A stretch of 64,000 nucleotides of DNA from Paramecium pentaurelia (GCA_905183005.1 CAJJDO010000021.1:70773-134772), one strand, 5' to 3'; shown: positions 12,455-25,285, counted from the first letter of the stretch. The notes: generated by a model not told the origin, from the sequence alone. Program-made: numbers and translations.

Positions 12455-13205
12455 TCACAAAAACATTTGATATATTCCAAATATTCCAATAAAATATCTT
12501 GTATATTTTGTAGAGAAAAAGCTTTCTTGTGGTTTCTCTTCAAGTTACCATAAACAAGCTTCTATTTAATTTAAATTTAATGATTCTTTATGGTTCAGAT
12601 TCTTTTTCTAAAGAATTATAGATTCTCTTAATATGTCTACATTTGTTTTGTTAAAAAATGAACATAATTCTCTTACTATTAGGATTAAAGATATTTCTTG
12701 AATCCTAATAAATGAGAAGAGCTCAAAATAAGTTAAATTAAAGAGTGGTATTCTATTTTTAATAAATCAATTACTTAATAATTTCTGTTGATAATAGAAA
12801 TGATGCTTCTATCGAAAAAATAGCTAATATGACATATAAAACAGAATTGATTATCTTTTCATACTACTCTTAATAAAATAGTGGAAAAAATATTAAGAAT
12901 ACTCCTAATTAGAAATTAAACGCATTTATTATGTAGCCTTATTAGAAATGTTCTGATCTAAGAAGATTTAAATCATCATCTTATATGTTATACTTTTCGT
13001 AGAACAATATTCTTTCATTATTTTTTTCAATCTTTGGACATTCTATCTAATGACAACTAGGTGGTTTTGTTGCTAAGAAAATAAATATCTAAATTCCAAT
13101 TATAATAGTAAATATTAAAATTCTTGATTTCTTGGATAGTCCTCCAATAACAATATTTATTCCAATAGGAAGAAGGGTTAGATAATTTTGAAAATTCTTA
13201 TCCAT
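12455..13205 (-). CDS. Multi-pass membrane protein, 242 aa
   Basis: Hydrophobic segments are visible near residues 12-25, 33-50, 105-120 and 130-150, plus one at the extreme C-terminus (YFIGIFGIYQMFL), with Cys-rich polar stretches between (ATKPPSCHQIECPKIE). One 22-nt intron contains the TGA that would otherwise truncate the protein; splicing gives 243 codons. The family is not recognised. It is divergently transcribed from the tail-anchored protein gene 170 bp away. Confidence 0.78.
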
Positions 13206-13374
13206 TAAATATAATTGATAATTTATTAATCTATAAATTAATACAATCCCTCTACATAATAATCCATATAAAAGAAATAAAGATGAAGAAGAAACCTTGG
13301 AAATATACTAATTTCTAGTAAAATTTATAATATATATATATATATTGTATTTATTTAATTTCTTAGAAATCAAT

Positions 13375-14450
13375 ATGTTAGATGATATTTCTAGTTCAAA
13401 AAGTTGTTTGGAACAAGATCTTGGACCTGATAATTAATCACATTTCTTAGAAAAGTATTTTTATGACTTAATTACTGATAATTGTGATTAAATATTAACA
13501 AATACTTTATATAGATCTTTAATTGAACAAATTTCAGATAAGAAAATATTAGAAACTATATTAACTAGATATATTTAGGATTAAATTGAATTACAATAAC
13601 GTTAAAAGATTCATTCAAAATACTTTTTTGCCAAACAAGTAGTTCCTTTTAAAAAATTAATCTAATAATTTAGATAATTATTAGTTCCAGAAGACAATAT
13701 TAGTCAGACAAGTAGTACATTAAGTTAATCATTTGAAAAAAAAAATAAAAGTGGATTTTGTTAGAATTCAGAATTTATAGAACTTTATGAAAATGAATAC
13801 TTTAAAGAAATGAATGAACTTAACAAAGGAGAGCTTATATACATAGATGTTAAGTTTCGTATTACAAATTCATAATTAAAAGAAGAACTATACAAAATCA
13901 AATCTCATATCTTAAAATAATTACTTTATTAAACTAATACTGATGAAAAGTAAAAATTTATTATTATTACATAGTTTTTTTTAAACTTTTAATGATTATT
14001 ATAGATTAAAAACAATCACAGTACTTCTGTTTGTTAATGGAGATATTAATTTTGACTATGAAAAATATTTTGATTTAAAAGAATTATATGTTGGTTAAAA
14101 GAAATTCTTGATTAAACTTAAAGTAAATCTTTTTTTTTATTATATAGGTTTGTTATGTTTCAACAAATAGACTATATTCTAATTTTTGTATTTCAAATAA
14201 CATTATTAGCCATACGATTACACAATAAAATATGGCATTTTATGAATTGAAAAGGTATGGTTAATGTAAAGTTATTATAAATAAAACTATTGGAGAATTA
14301 AGAAAAATGAAATAGAAAGCAAATTATAGCATTTTTAAAGATTATAGATTTTACATTTTAGCAATAGGGGGTATGACAGCTATTGGATTATTATGGAATA
14401 CTTTTTCTAAGAAAGAGATTTATGATAGAAAATTATTAAGATAATAATGA
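13375..14450 (+). CDS. Putative tail-anchored protein, 341 aa
   Basis: A soluble, acidic-to-basic N-terminal region (MLDDISSSKSCLEQDLGPDN) is followed by a helical middle. A single hydrophobic segment, FYILAIGGMTAIGLLW, is followed by about 15 mostly polar/basic residues, the usual arrangement of a tail anchor in the ER or mitochondrial outer membrane. Two 25-nt introns are needed; the spliced length is 342 codons. No domain is recognised. The next gene starts 48 bp downstream on the same strand. Confidence 0.8.
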
Positions 14451-14498
14451 GTATACTGTTATTAATTTATAAATTTTATTTATTTAACTGCTAATAGA

Positions 14499-15295
14499 AT
14501 GAACTAACCAAATCATGTTATTTCAGAGAATCTCGTGATTTCATAACCACTTTATGATAATGATTAAGCAGCATAATCTATATATGATAAATACTTAAAA
14601 GACTGTTCTTCGATACCTATCAGATTAATAGAAGAATCAAAGGAAACTTAAGAAAGACCCTTTGCAGGTACAAGATAAAGTAGTTAACAACAATAAAATT
14701 AAAGAAATGGACATAATATATAAGAATTTAGTTCTTTAGAAAGGGATTAAAGAAACAGAAACTAATAAAATATGTATTAAGCAAATTATTAGTAAGATTA
14801 ACAATATCAATAATATCAAAATAATCAATTAAGATATCCTCATTAAAATATGTATTATCATTAAAGATAACATAATTAATTATAACATTACTATTATGAT
14901 TAATATCATTATCATTAACATAGAAGGAACTAATAAAATTATAGAATGGAATAAGAATATTATGGTCATCAAATGAGAAGGTAAGAATAAGGTCGAAGAA
15001 GAATGCATCCATAACCAAAATATGGATTAGATTAAAATGAAATTGCTGCTTTGAGTGAGATTGTATATAGATAGAGTAGAGCTTCCTGTTGGGATGATGA
15101 AAACAAGAAATGTAGCATATGTATATCTCATTTTGAAGAAAATGAAAAAATTAGATTTTTGCCTTGTTTACATAGGTATTATTGTTAATTTATTTTTGAT
15201 TTCATTCAGGGTGTGTTGATTCTTGGTTGTCCACTAAAGGATCATGTCCTTTATGTAAAAAGTATGTCCGATCCTTAGTTTAATAATTTTCATGA
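14499..15295 (+). CDS. RING-finger protein (probable E3 ubiquitin ligase), 256 aa
   Basis: A long N/Q/H/Y-rich low-complexity region (residues ~50-170) precedes a C-terminal RING: CSICISHFEENEKIRFLPCL ... CVDSWLSTKGSCPLCKKYV. Cysteine pairs and spacing fit a RING-H2 of the RNF type that recruits E2 enzymes. One intron lies inside the RING. The phase requires a 26-nt GTTAAT...CAG intron, giving H-R-Y-Y-W-C, which lacks the second histidine of a canonical RING-H2 and is one residue short. Either the ligand set is degenerate or splicing differs. Confidence 0.82.
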
Positions 15296-15379
15296 AACAA
15301 AAACTATATATTATAATTACTTCAAAATAATTTATTATAAAGATTAATAATTATTGATAAAGAAAATACAAGATAGAAA

Positions 15380-16120
15380 TCATTTGTTTAAATTATCAGG
15401 AAAAAATTTCGTTTTTTAAGAAACAAATTTTCTTTTGACTTTTACTGGGAGTTGTAATTCATCCTCTTCTTTTATAACTTCTGTAGCTATTCTGCCATTT
15501 TACATATTAATAACCTTCACACGCTTATAAAATTCAACTTTTCTTTAAGCATTTAAGTCATCTTAAAGTGAATTCTCAGTATTTATCTATAATATTGGAG
15601 TTTCTAAATTTGTTTAACTTAAGTTTGAATTCTTTATTTTCCTGCTGAATCTATTTTAATTGGATCTTTAGGATTCTTAATTTGGAAAACTCAATTAATC
15701 CTCTATCATTTTAATAAACATTTGTGATTCTTTTCTTTATTTTTGAAGCCCAGGCAATATGATATGAGAATCACTGTGAGAATTTTATTGAGAAAAAATA
15801 TTTTGCAATTAGACTTTAAGTTAATTGTGTTTTGATTCAGGCATCAGGTTTAATGGTTTATTAATTTGTTATGATGAGTTTTATTAAATTTTAGGGAATC
15901 GTATATTAATTTCTTATACTCTATCAGTCTATGCCCCTTATTGATAAATACCTTCTGGTTTATGATGTGTAAAGAATTCTTATTCTCTATCTTTATGTTA
16001 TTCTAGATTATTAAGAAATGAAGCAGGCTTTAAAGACCTTAATATTTAAGAATTAGATTAAGGAGTATATTCTACTTTTAAATCTGGCTATGAAGCTATT
16101 TTATGATGTAAAGTTAGCAT
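15380..16120 (-). CDS. Hypothetical protein, 246 aa, intronless
   Basis: A single exon from the ATG at 16120 to the TGA at 15380. It is polar and low-complexity, rich in Q, N, S and K, with no membrane segment or recognised domain. A basic C-terminal stretch (LPVKVKRKFVSQKTKFF) could bind nucleic acid or membranes, or act in nuclear import. It converges with the RING gene, with 84 bp between the stops. The single open frame of 247 codons and typical composition support it as a real gene; function is unknown. Confidence 0.72.
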
Positions 16121-16407
16121 AATTATTAATTATAAGTCAGAAAAAACTTGAAATTTATAATCTTATCACATTATTGGATCATATATTTATTTATAATTTC
16201 TAATACTAAAGTTGTATTTGCTGATTTTAATTGATATATTCAATTTCGTACTTTATATTATATACATTAAAAGATTAGAGGATGGATTTAATGATTATAA
16301 AATATTTCTAATCTAAATTAAAATTATATATATATAAATCAATCCAGATTAAATAAAAAATACAAATTTGGCAATTAAAAATAATTGATTGACCATTATA
16401 ATAAAAT

Positions 16408-17227
16408 TCAAGAATTTTGTTCAATAATTTCATTATTCACACATTATTTATTTTGTCTCCTGGTTTTTTTATTTTTTATTTTATGTCTTCTTTTTTTAAT
16501 ACTTTTTGTAACTTTTCCAATTTTCTTCTTTACTGATAAAGGATTTGGTCCTTTTGCTGGCTTCTTTATTTTTATAGCTAGTTCTTAAGCTAATTTTCTT
16601 TCTTTTTCCATTCTTTTTTCTGCTTATTATTATTTAATTTCCTTCTTTATTGGCATAATAATCTATTTCTCTTATTCATTTGGCAAATATTTTAATTCTT
16701 TTAGATTCTAAATTCTCATTTTACAAGTCCTAGATGGTTCTGCCATTTCAAATAGATTGTTTTAAAAAAGATAACAAACAGGTACATGATCAATTTACAA
16801 TAAATTGGATCTTAACTCATCATCTTAAGTACAAATCCAAAAATAATTGTTATCTCCTCCAAACTCTGGTTTTGGTTTCACTATATCTATTAAACATTCA
16901 GCTGGACTGACTCCTTCAATATGTTTACAATTGATCTTAGATAATCCTTGAGCATATTTAAACACTCTTGGAAATAAATGTTATAAACTAGTTAATTCTC
17001 TAAGCACACAGATTGTTGTATGTTTCCAAATTTTAGCTTTTGTATATTTAAAAAGTTGCTATGATTTATGTATATAAATAAATTACTTTATCAAGATCAA
17101 CATTATGATCAAGCATTTACTTTATAAAATTTCCATCAAAGACTAATTGATAAGGTGGCTGGAATGAAAAATTTATTCGATAGAAGGATAAATTCTTTTT
17201 GAAGCCTTTAGTCTTTTTAGCTTTCAT
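16408..17227 (-). CDS. UTP23: rRNA-processing protein UTP23 (PIN-domain family)
   Basis: Small-subunit processome factor acting in early 18S rRNA maturation in the nucleolus. The PIN-like region shows LVFDGNFIKQMLD, CVLRELTSL and the zinc-binding/PIN core IVKPKPEFGGDNNYFWICTQ, and the family-specific tail KGPNPLSVKKKIGK followed by a very basic C-terminus. It is 263 aa after one 28-nt intron, close to yeast and human lengths. It shares a 31-bp promoter region with RBX1 on the opposite strand. Orthology is clear from the GGDNNYFWICTQD and NPLSVKKK signatures. Confidence 0.95.
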
Positions 17228-17258
17228 TAAAAATTAAAATAAATTATAATAAAATTAG
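17228..17258. promoter_or_regulatory. Ultra-compact bidirectional promoter (UTP23/RBX1)
   Basis: Only 31 bases separate the two divergent ATG codons, and both genes are confidently identified. Both 5' UTRs and core promoters must lie here or within the coding sequences. The sequence is almost pure A/T with no recognised element. Confidence 0.6.
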
Positions 17259-17556
17259 ATGGATCAACAGCCTGAAAGAGTATTTGAAATAAAAAAATGG
17301 AATGCAGTTGCATTATGGAGTTGGGATATTAAAGTTGATAATTGTGCCATATGTAAAAATCATATAATGGAAAAATGTATTGAATGTGATGCATAAGAAG
17401 GATAAGGAGAATGTATTGTTGCTTGGGGAACATGTAATCATGTATCAAAGGTTTTTATTTAAGGCATATCATTTTCATTGTATAGAGAGATGGTTAAAAA
17501 ATAGATAAACATGCCCATTAGATAATCGAAATTGGGAATATTAAAAATATGGATGA
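17259..17556 (+). CDS. RBX1: RBX1/ROC1, RING subunit of cullin-RING ubiquitin ligases
   Basis: Binds cullins and recruits the E2 for SCF-type ligases. The family hallmark FEIKKWNAVALWSWDI is complete, followed by the three-zinc RING-H2: CAICKNHIMEKCIECD, then a histidine-rich loop AYHFHCIERWLKNRQTCPLD and the ending NRNWEYQKYG. It is 91 aa after one 22-nt intron ending AAG, shorter than human RBX1 (108 aa) mainly at the N-terminus. All zinc ligands appear present. Confidence 0.97.
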
Positions 17557-17742
17557 GTGTTATTTTATATAATTAAATATAATGGATAGTAATTCTTATT
17601 ATTAAATAAATATTATCATATCCTTATAATAATTTCTTAAAAAATTTTACTTAAATTTGAATACAATACAATGGCTTTGTTTATATAATTCAAATAAAAA
17701 TAATATAAAATAAGAATTTAGGGATATATATATTAATTATCA

Positions 17743-17910
17743 ATGACTTAAGCCAATGAAATAAATAAGAATTACAATAATAATGAAATATAATCTGATA
17801 TGTATTCTGCGATATTCAAAGATGAAGAAATTCTTTAATTTTTCATAATTCAAATATTCTATGATTAAATGAAATATCATTATGGAAAATAATATTTTAC
17901 AAATTAATGA
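17743..17910 (+). CDS. Small ORF, 55 aa
   Basis: ATG at 17743 to TGA at 17908-17910, ending on the base before the convergent gene's stop at 17911. The peptide (MTQANEINKNYNNNEIQSDM...) has a plausible ciliate composition but no domain. It may be a real small gene or chance openness in a TGA-poor genome. Confidence 0.3.
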
Positions 17911-19382
17911 TCATATAAAGGGTACTAAAGGCTCTTGATAAATCTGTAATAGAATTTCATTTTTTCCTCTTCTATCCTAATGTTTTATGAGATATTTTAT
18001 TGCTTATTATAATGAGTCATTGCAATCTTAATTTAATTGTTTTCCAACATATTAAAATTATAGGGAAGCTTCATTGTATTTAACATAAATTGAACCTCTT
18101 TTATTACATCCTTAAAATATTTCAAATAAGATTCTATAAAAATGATATTTAAGTGTTTTGATATTTGAAAGTTATTGTATATCATAGATTATTGTTATTT
18201 TTTTATATAAAAATAGTTATTATACATGTTAGATTAGAGATTCTAATTTCTATTCAGAAATTTTGAATTTTTTATTTCTAAGTAATTTATAATTTAAAAT
18301 CTATTTATAGCATATATTTCTTAAGAAACCTAAGCTTTAACAATCATTACGGCAAATCGATTTTTGAAGGTGTTAAAAAAAAAATTTATATAATTTAAAC
18401 TAAGCCTGTTTATATTATTTAGGACTAGATTAAATTATTTTTGAGTTATTATTTAGAATATCTTCAGTAAATTAGACCAAAAAAATTGGTTACTAATAAT
18501 AAAAGATTGAATATGTAATTGCATACACTACTTTTTTGTTACTGATCATTATAGTATTTGATCCTTATTCATTACGAGATACTTTTTGATTTTCTTTAAA
18601 AAAGAAATCTTCTAAACTTTATGACTGATGATTTGTTGTTCTTAGAAAATTCTTAAGATCATTTGTGTTATTACATTAAAAATTCAAGGATTTTGATAAC
18701 TTATACTAAAATTCAATTTTTTCATTATCAAATGAAAATAATAGAAATGGTTGATTAACTATTTTTGGTAAAATTTTTTCTATTTAATTAAATAAAAAAT
18801 TATACCCCATAAATTATCTTTTTAGCACAATAGAAAATTGTTCCTACTCTGAAAATTTAATCTTCTCGAACAATAACATAAAAATAATATTAAAATACAA
18901 GTTGCTGCATATATATTATAAGAACGTTAAGTATCTGCTAAAATTGTGTTGATAAGTTTATATGAAAATGTAGTAACAATTAAAAAATATGATTCAAAAA
19001 CATCTAAAACTAAAATTATAAGTATATTGCAAATTGTAAAGCTATTAATAAATAATGGTAAAGCTATAAGAGAAATATTCGCCATCAAGACTTATTCATA
19101 TGCCATCAAGGAGTAATTGAAAAAAAGTAAGGCAATTTGAATATATGTTCTTTTATATTTTACTAATATAAGTGACAATATAATATAAATTTGTGTAGCT
19201 ATTATTGCAGGTACATCACTATATAATGAATAATAGCAATTTAGTATGAGTTTTATTATGCTGATAACTAACATCCCATAATGGCCAGACTTAAATATAG
19301 GCATTCTAAAATGTTAATTTCTCTATGATTAATATTCTAATTCAGATTAAACATCAAGGAACTTAAGACTATATTTCTTCAT
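17911..19382 (-). CDS. Multi-pass membrane protein A, possible degenerate sensor-kinase relative, 481 aa
   Basis: Paralogue of the gene at 25323-26796, with the same length, topology and intron position. The N-terminal half has about six hydrophobic segments (for example ATQIYIILSLILV and IILVLDVFESYFLIV). A single 26-nt intron falls right after the membrane part, at a Trp-Glu junction shared by both copies. The cytoplasmic half has a PAS-like segment, a helical segment resembling a HisKA dimerisation region, and a C-terminal region vaguely like HATPase_c with no intact G1/G2 ATP loops. I infer, without proof, a sensor histidine-kinase-derived protein that has lost catalysis. Spliced length is 482 codons. 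Confidence 0.8.
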
Positions 19383-19961
19383 TTATTATTAGATATGAAA
19401 CAAATTAAATGAATTATTATTAATCAAGAGATAAATAATACTTTAATTATTATTGAATTTAGAATTATATCTAAGATTATAAAAGATGTAAAAAAAGAAT
19501 TAAAATTATTTATAAAGATAATAAATTACTTTTTTTTGTTTCATCAATCAAGTTCTATGAATAATTAAAAAGAGGAAAATATTTGTTTTTAATTTATTAA
19601 TATTAAATATTACTTAAATAGCAATTAAAATGTATAGATAATAAATTTTAATTTTTCTTAAGAATTTAATTATCATAAGAAGATATAATCATTGCTAAAT
19701 GGAACCAATAATTATTTAATGAGAAAGATCTATAAAATATTGAAGATTTTAAGTAAATAAATTACCAAATATTGAAAAAATATTGAAAGTTTGTCTTAAG
19801 AATTTTAAATATAATGATAAATAAATATATGGTGATAAATGATCTAATAATTTAAACATAGCTTTATTGAATTTCTAAATAATTTTATTATTATTCAATA
19901 AATTATAGAAATTTACTAATAAACCACCAAATTTTAAAAAACTGACAACTATATAATTTAA
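19383..19961. other. Intergenic region
   Basis: About 580 bases of AT-rich sequence between two minus-strand genes. No coding exon, RNA or repeat is recognised. Confidence 0.4.
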
Positions 19962-20504
19962 TCAAGCAGCTAGTGTTTTCTATCTGAAAGTTGTTTTTCT
20001 TCTTTTTTATTAATCATTTATTTATTATGGATCTTAAATTTTTGTAATTTGATTTTACTCGTCAATTACAATTAATGATTATTGAAATGTCACTTATCTC
20101 TTATTGCTATTAATTATTTTTTTTATTTTTCTACTAATGGTTTCTAACTCTGTATTCTATTACTCATCAGTTCTCAAGATCTCAGATTTTCTTAAGTCTT
20201 CCTTTTTATGGTTAGGAGAGGAGAAATTATTTTTATAAATTGAAGAGTTTTACAGACTTGGTAAGACACATTCACTTTTAACTATTTATTTATCATTTCC
20301 AATAGCAATTCTTCTTCTTGCTGTTTATGGATACATATAATCAATAACTATATCCTAATATCCTTTCTCTTAAAAAAAATTAACAGGTACACTTTCAAGA
20401 TCATTCAAAAATCTTGATGGTCTAAATTGTTTGTCTTAAGGTTTGTATTGCTATAAATTTGAATTTGAATTAACAATATCTGAATAGCTGATCTTTTTAC
20501 TCAT
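19962..20504 (-). CDS. Hypothetical protein, 180 aa, intronless
   Basis: Open from the ATG at 20504 to the TGA at 19962. It begins MSKKISYSDIVNSNSN; the middle holds a short ordered-looking stretch (DIVIDYMYPQTARRRIAIGN), and the C-terminus is basic and Q-rich (QQKRRKTTFRQKTLAA). There is no membrane segment and no recognised family. Composition and a single uninterrupted 181-codon frame argue for a real gene. Confidence 0.7.
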
Positions 20505-20761
20505 TTTTATAAATATTTATCAATTAATGAGTTTTATGAATGAGCAAATTGAATTGGAAATTTTCATTCAAATTTACATTAATAAAATTTTTTTTAAAGA
20601 AAAAATAATGTAAAAAAAAATAAATACTATTAGATTGAAATATTTAAAAAAAGCATAAACTTGATTTAAGTTTTTATAAAAGAATGATAAAATATTATTT
20701 TATTGATTTTTTCATTACAATAATTTTTAAATTAACTATTATTTTTTTTCTGAATCCTTGT

Positions 20762-21161
20762 TCAATAAAATTCTTTATCTTTAAACAAAATAATACACTT
20801 AAGCCCAAATGATTTTATAAAAGTCATAGTACCTTTACATTTATAGATCAAATTCTTCATAATCTAAAAGTTAAAAATGATTAATACAATATTTTATATC
20901 TCCTTATTTAATGTTTTTTTTTTTGATTTCTTCAACTTTCTTTTCATAATTATCTAAATCTCTATATAATTCATCAATTTTTGGTCGTACTTTCTATTCC
21001 AAAAATTTTGTATTTTCAGCAATAAATTTTGTTTCCTCATTTTATCCTTATAATTCTCCTTAAAATATCCTTTTCAATTTAATCAGATTCTCAGACAATA
21101 ACTTCAGCTATTTAATCACTTCATCAGTGTCAGTCTTTATCTATTTTTCAATTAAAGACAT
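20762..21161 (-). CDS. Small coiled-coil protein, about 113 aa
   Basis: The N-terminal ~80 residues form a coiled coil (MSLIEKQIKTDTDEVIKQ...). The C-terminal part, ending TMTFIKSFGLKCIILFKDKE, is in a +1 frame. A run of 11 T (A on the coding strand) at 20914-20924 lies at the boundary. Two introns, 34 nt (GTTGAA...AAG, containing the A-run) and 24 nt, reconcile the frames and give 114 codons; the alternative is a homopolymer slip. The family is not recognised. Confidence 0.6.
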
Positions 21162-21370
21162 TTATAGAATTTACTAATTCAATAAAAATTAATATTTTCA
21201 ATAAATATTTTTCATGCAATTTATATTGAAATATTTAATGGATGTAATAATGTATTATTTGAATATATTTGAGTAATATATAACATTATTCATCCAAAGT
21301 ATATAATTAAAAGAATTATTTATAAAATAATAAAAATTCTAGTTATTTATTTATATCTTATCATTTTTTT

Positions 21371-23529
21371 TCAAAGATTAGTAACAATAGATTAAAAGTT
21401 AGAATTTTATCTAAATTTTAAACTATTTCCTAGTGTTGACTTTTTTCTTTTTTGATATTAAGAAGAAATAAAACTGGCTGAATATTTAAGAGGTAAAGCA
21501 GAAAAATCAATATTAAATTGATTTGAATTTTTAATTGAATGAATTCTAGTACCATCTCCAAAAGAACTTTAATCTTATGGACTTAAAGATTTGATAACTG
21601 TAGCAGTTCCTTTGTGTACTTATCCTTATTATGATTATCGATAACTTTTAATAGAAATAGGAGATTAAAATTTAATGGCAGATTTAATACGATTTAACAT
21701 TTGTTTTGGAGTTCTAAAAGGATATTGATTAATATAAAGTTTTTTTTATTAAAATATTTCTTTGTTTAATCTTTATTAAATAGCCATTTCTTCTATTTTT
21801 TATGGTGTTAGTTTCATAAATGTAGTTATTTTACTTTGCATTAGATCATTTTAATTATTAAATTTATTTTTTTAAATTGATTTTCTTTTTTCATCAATTA
21901 AAGGTGAAAAAAGATTTTAAGTTGATTAAATAATTTTAGGAGATATTAAAATGGATTTTTATTTATAATCTTCAGGTTAAGTAGTAGTTTATTAATTTAT
22001 TGTTATAGTTGGTTAAGTTTCAGCAATTATTTTATCATGTTTTGATTAATTTCTTGATTTTCCTTTGAAAGTTTTTTCATATGATTTATCATTATTTATT
22101 TAATATTAAGTACTGATAGGTCTATAATTAGCACTTTTAACTCTTCTAATTTAAATTGTTTCTGGAGTATTAACCAAAAATGGAGATGCTTTTTTATCCT
22201 TAATCATGATAGATTATATACCTCTAATTAAAAATAAGGACAATATCTTAACATAATTTCCATATCATCATTGATTGTTATTTAATCTCTAGAAATAAAA
22301 GACATTTCCTTATCTTTCATAATTATTTGTTTTAGATTTTTTGTTTTTTCAACATAATTCTTATAATCAAATTTTAAATCCAATTATTCTTATGATTAAT
22401 TTTCTAAACCAGCTTCTAAAGGATATGCATGTTTTAATTTCCATTTATTATAATAAACTCTTTTTTCATCTCTTACTTTTTAGATTGCATTAACAATATC
22501 TGGATATCTTTATTCAATTCTTTTATAATCTATTCTATTTAATTTATATAAAACACCCTCTTAACTTTAACAAATAGCTTTCCATATTCTCTTTTCTTAA
22601 TCTAAAAATTCTTCTAATCCAATTGATTCATTTTTTCCTAATATACATATTTCTGCTTCTCTTTCAAAATAAAATACTTCATCACTTCCATTCTTTATAA
22701 ATTCTTTCTTTACATTTGTAACCATCTTAAATTCTCCTTCAATTATAAAATATAAACTATCTCCTTTATCTCCTTATTTATAAATAACATCTCCATAATT
22801 ATATACTTTTCTTTCCATAATCATAAATAAAGCTTTAATAGCATTTTTTGATAAATCTTTCAACATGACATTAAAACTTAAAGTTTCAAGTAAATGTAAG
22901 AATTATCTTTAAGCTTTAGTAGACATTATTCTGTCAAATGAATCTTTGTCTAATTCTAAAATAAAACAATCAGTTATTGCTACAATATCTGCTCCTCTTG
23001 GTTTTCTTTCCTTTAATATTATAATAAAATACTAATAATGCTAATTCACCAAAATATTATCCATCTTTTAATGTTGTTATTTCTTTTAATTCTTCATGAA
23101 ACTTATCTTTCTTTTTCCCTTTTTTTGTTGTATATGTTCCTATTACAGTTATCACTCTTTTTAGAACTTTTACTTCTCCTTTGATTATAATATAGAAGGT
23201 ATCACCATAAGTGTCTTATTTAATGATAATTTCATTTTTGCTATAAATATGCAATCTTGCATTTTCAGCTACATCTTCTAACATTTCTTCATAATGATCA
23301 CTAAACTACTCTTGAAAAAACTTAATATTTCTAAGAGAATCAATCAATAAAGTTGTTTCTTTTGAATTACGAAATATAACTGGTTTTAAGCAAATTTCAA
23401 CGATTTACTAAAAGATTATTTTAAATTTACTTCAAAAGCAGATTTTTACTTCTTTGTTTGGATTTCTATAGTTTATAAACTACTGGATCTTTTACTTTCA
23501 ATTTAATCATGTTTTTGTTGATCTTCCAT
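21371..23529 (-). CDS. Cyclic-nucleotide-binding-domain protein, 696 aa
   Basis: Soluble protein with two tandem cNMP-binding folds and a long disordered basic C-terminus; there is no kinase domain or membrane segment. Fold 1 (residues ~75-200) has YIIIKGEVKVL and a complete phosphate-binding cassette FGELALLERKPRGADI, so it probably binds cAMP or cGMP. Fold 2 has YGDVIYKQGDKGDSLYFI but a degenerate cassette. The tail is Q/S/K-rich with repeated TP and SP sites. Three introns (23, 22 and 23 nt; two end AAG) give 697 codons. It could be a cNMP-responsive regulator or scaffold rather than a PKA regulatory subunit, since no inhibitor sequence is visible. It is divergent from Rpn3, 202 bp away. 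Confidence 0.9.
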
Positions 23530-23731
23530 ATATTTAATATAAAATTTTATATTTTCTAAAGCAAATATAGAGTTTCAGAACATTTGAACAATCGCATTTC
23601 AATTATAGGATATCTTGATTATGTTGATTTGTATTAACAACTCTAAAAAATTGAGAAAATTATTTTTTCATTATTTAACATACAAATAATTTATCCCAAT
23701 GTCTTATATTTAATTTCAATAATTTAAATTA

Positions 23732-25285
23732 ATGGAATAGTAAGCTGCTGCAACTTAAGAGAAAACTCAAATTTAAACATCAGCACCATCTGCTTAATAA
23801 CCTTAGGCTCAACCATAAAAACCAAGGACAGTCTTATCTGAAATCAAACTCTAAATTTTATTATTAGAAAAAGCAGTCAGTTCTAAAGATATCAAAGCAA
23901 TTCAAAAAGTATCGATCTTTGTTAAAAAGTTCAGAAATGTAATATACATTAAATAATTTTTAGACTGTAAAGTCTCATCATTTGGCCAAACTTTATAATA
24001 CATTCTTTCCAAATGTAGTAATTTAATAAGGTAATGATTTTGATGCAAATTTCAATGAAGATTTAGGATTAAGTGCTTAAGTTGTATTAAAATTAACTAA
24101 AATAATTGAAGTAAATGTATTCATACAATGTCTTTATTTAATTTGGCTCTTTTAATAAAAATAATCTGAAGCTTATGAATAAGTGAATGTACTTGGAAAA
24201 TAATTATTATAATAAGTTCAATAAAATAATAAAAGATATTTAGATACTCTATTAGGAGTTATCTATGAATATTTATCAAAATCACATGAGAAATTAAGCA
24301 AACTTGATTAAATTAGAGAGTAATTATATATCAATATTAAAGTGTCTTATTTGAAGGTTATAGAAATGCTTGTTAAAATAGAGATGAAAATGGTTAAGCA
24401 ATTTTAATAAACTTAATATTGAGAAACTTTATTCATTATAATTAATATGAATAGAGTTATAATTTCTTAAAAAAGACAGAATTCCCTGAACATGCTTTTG
24501 GAAATTAATAGGCAAGATTCCTATATTATACTGGATTAATTCATGCTATAAGAGGTGAATACCAGGAAGCTTATAAAAATCTAACTTAAGCAAGTCATAA
24601 AGCACCAGATAATACAGCTTTTGGATTTAAAGTTTAGGCCATAAAAGTGATAGCTTTAGTTGAATTATTATTAGGAAATGTCCCTAATAGAGATACCTTC
24701 ACTTCTCCTGAATATTAATAAGCTCTTTATCCTTACTATAGAATTGTTTCAACTGTTATTAAAGGTAATTTGGGAGAATTCTAATAAGAAGTAGCAAGAT
24801 CAGAAAATATTTTAAGAAGAGACAAACTATTTAATTTAATTTAAAGGTATTAAATTTAATCATTAAAATTTAGATTACCATAAATAGTTATCAAAGCTGG
24901 TTTAAGAAGAATTAACTTATCCTATTCTAGAATCTCTTTAAATGATATTCATGAAAAACTAAATCTTCCAAATTAATGCAATGCTGAATAAGTTGTAGCA
25001 AAAGCTATCAGAGATGGTACTTTAGCTGCTATTATCGATCATGAGAATTAGATAGTTATAACAAAAGAAACTAATGATCTTTATGGGACTAAAGCACCTT
25101 AAGAAGCTTATGGAGAAAGAATTAATAATTGTTTAGGATTATATAATTAAGCTGTTAAGGTAATTAATTTGTAATCTATTTAGGCTTTATAATATTAAAA
25201 TCCTGAATATGATTATGGAGAAAAGTAGGCTGATGATGAATTAACAACTGATGAATTATTAAGTTTAGCTGAGCTTGACTTTTGA
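23732..25285 (+). CDS. RPN3: 26S proteasome regulatory subunit Rpn3 (PSMD3)
   Basis: Non-ATPase lid subunit of the 19S regulatory particle. After a Q/P/A-rich N-terminus come TPR-like helices and then the PCI domain: ARFLYYTGLIHAIRGEYQEA and PQIVIKAGLRRINLSYSRIS (the latter split by an intron from its preceding helix), then the KAIRDGTLAAIIDHE winged-helix part and an acidic end (TTDELLSLAELDF). It is 484 aa, typical for the family. Four introns (25, 23, 27 and 24 nt; one ends AAG) restore the frame. Its stop lies 37 bp from the convergent stop of the next gene. Confidence 0.95.

Noticed and set aside
13330..13350. TA microsatellite as a possible repeat element or terminator
   Set aside because: Short (TA)n runs occur throughout this AT-rich DNA; nothing distinguishes this one.
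20914..20924. Apparent +1 frameshift at an 11-A run in a small coiled-coil gene
   Set aside because: A 34-nt GTTGAA...AAG intron containing the run, plus a 24-nt intron, restores the frame to 114 codons, so a slip or programmed shift is not required.
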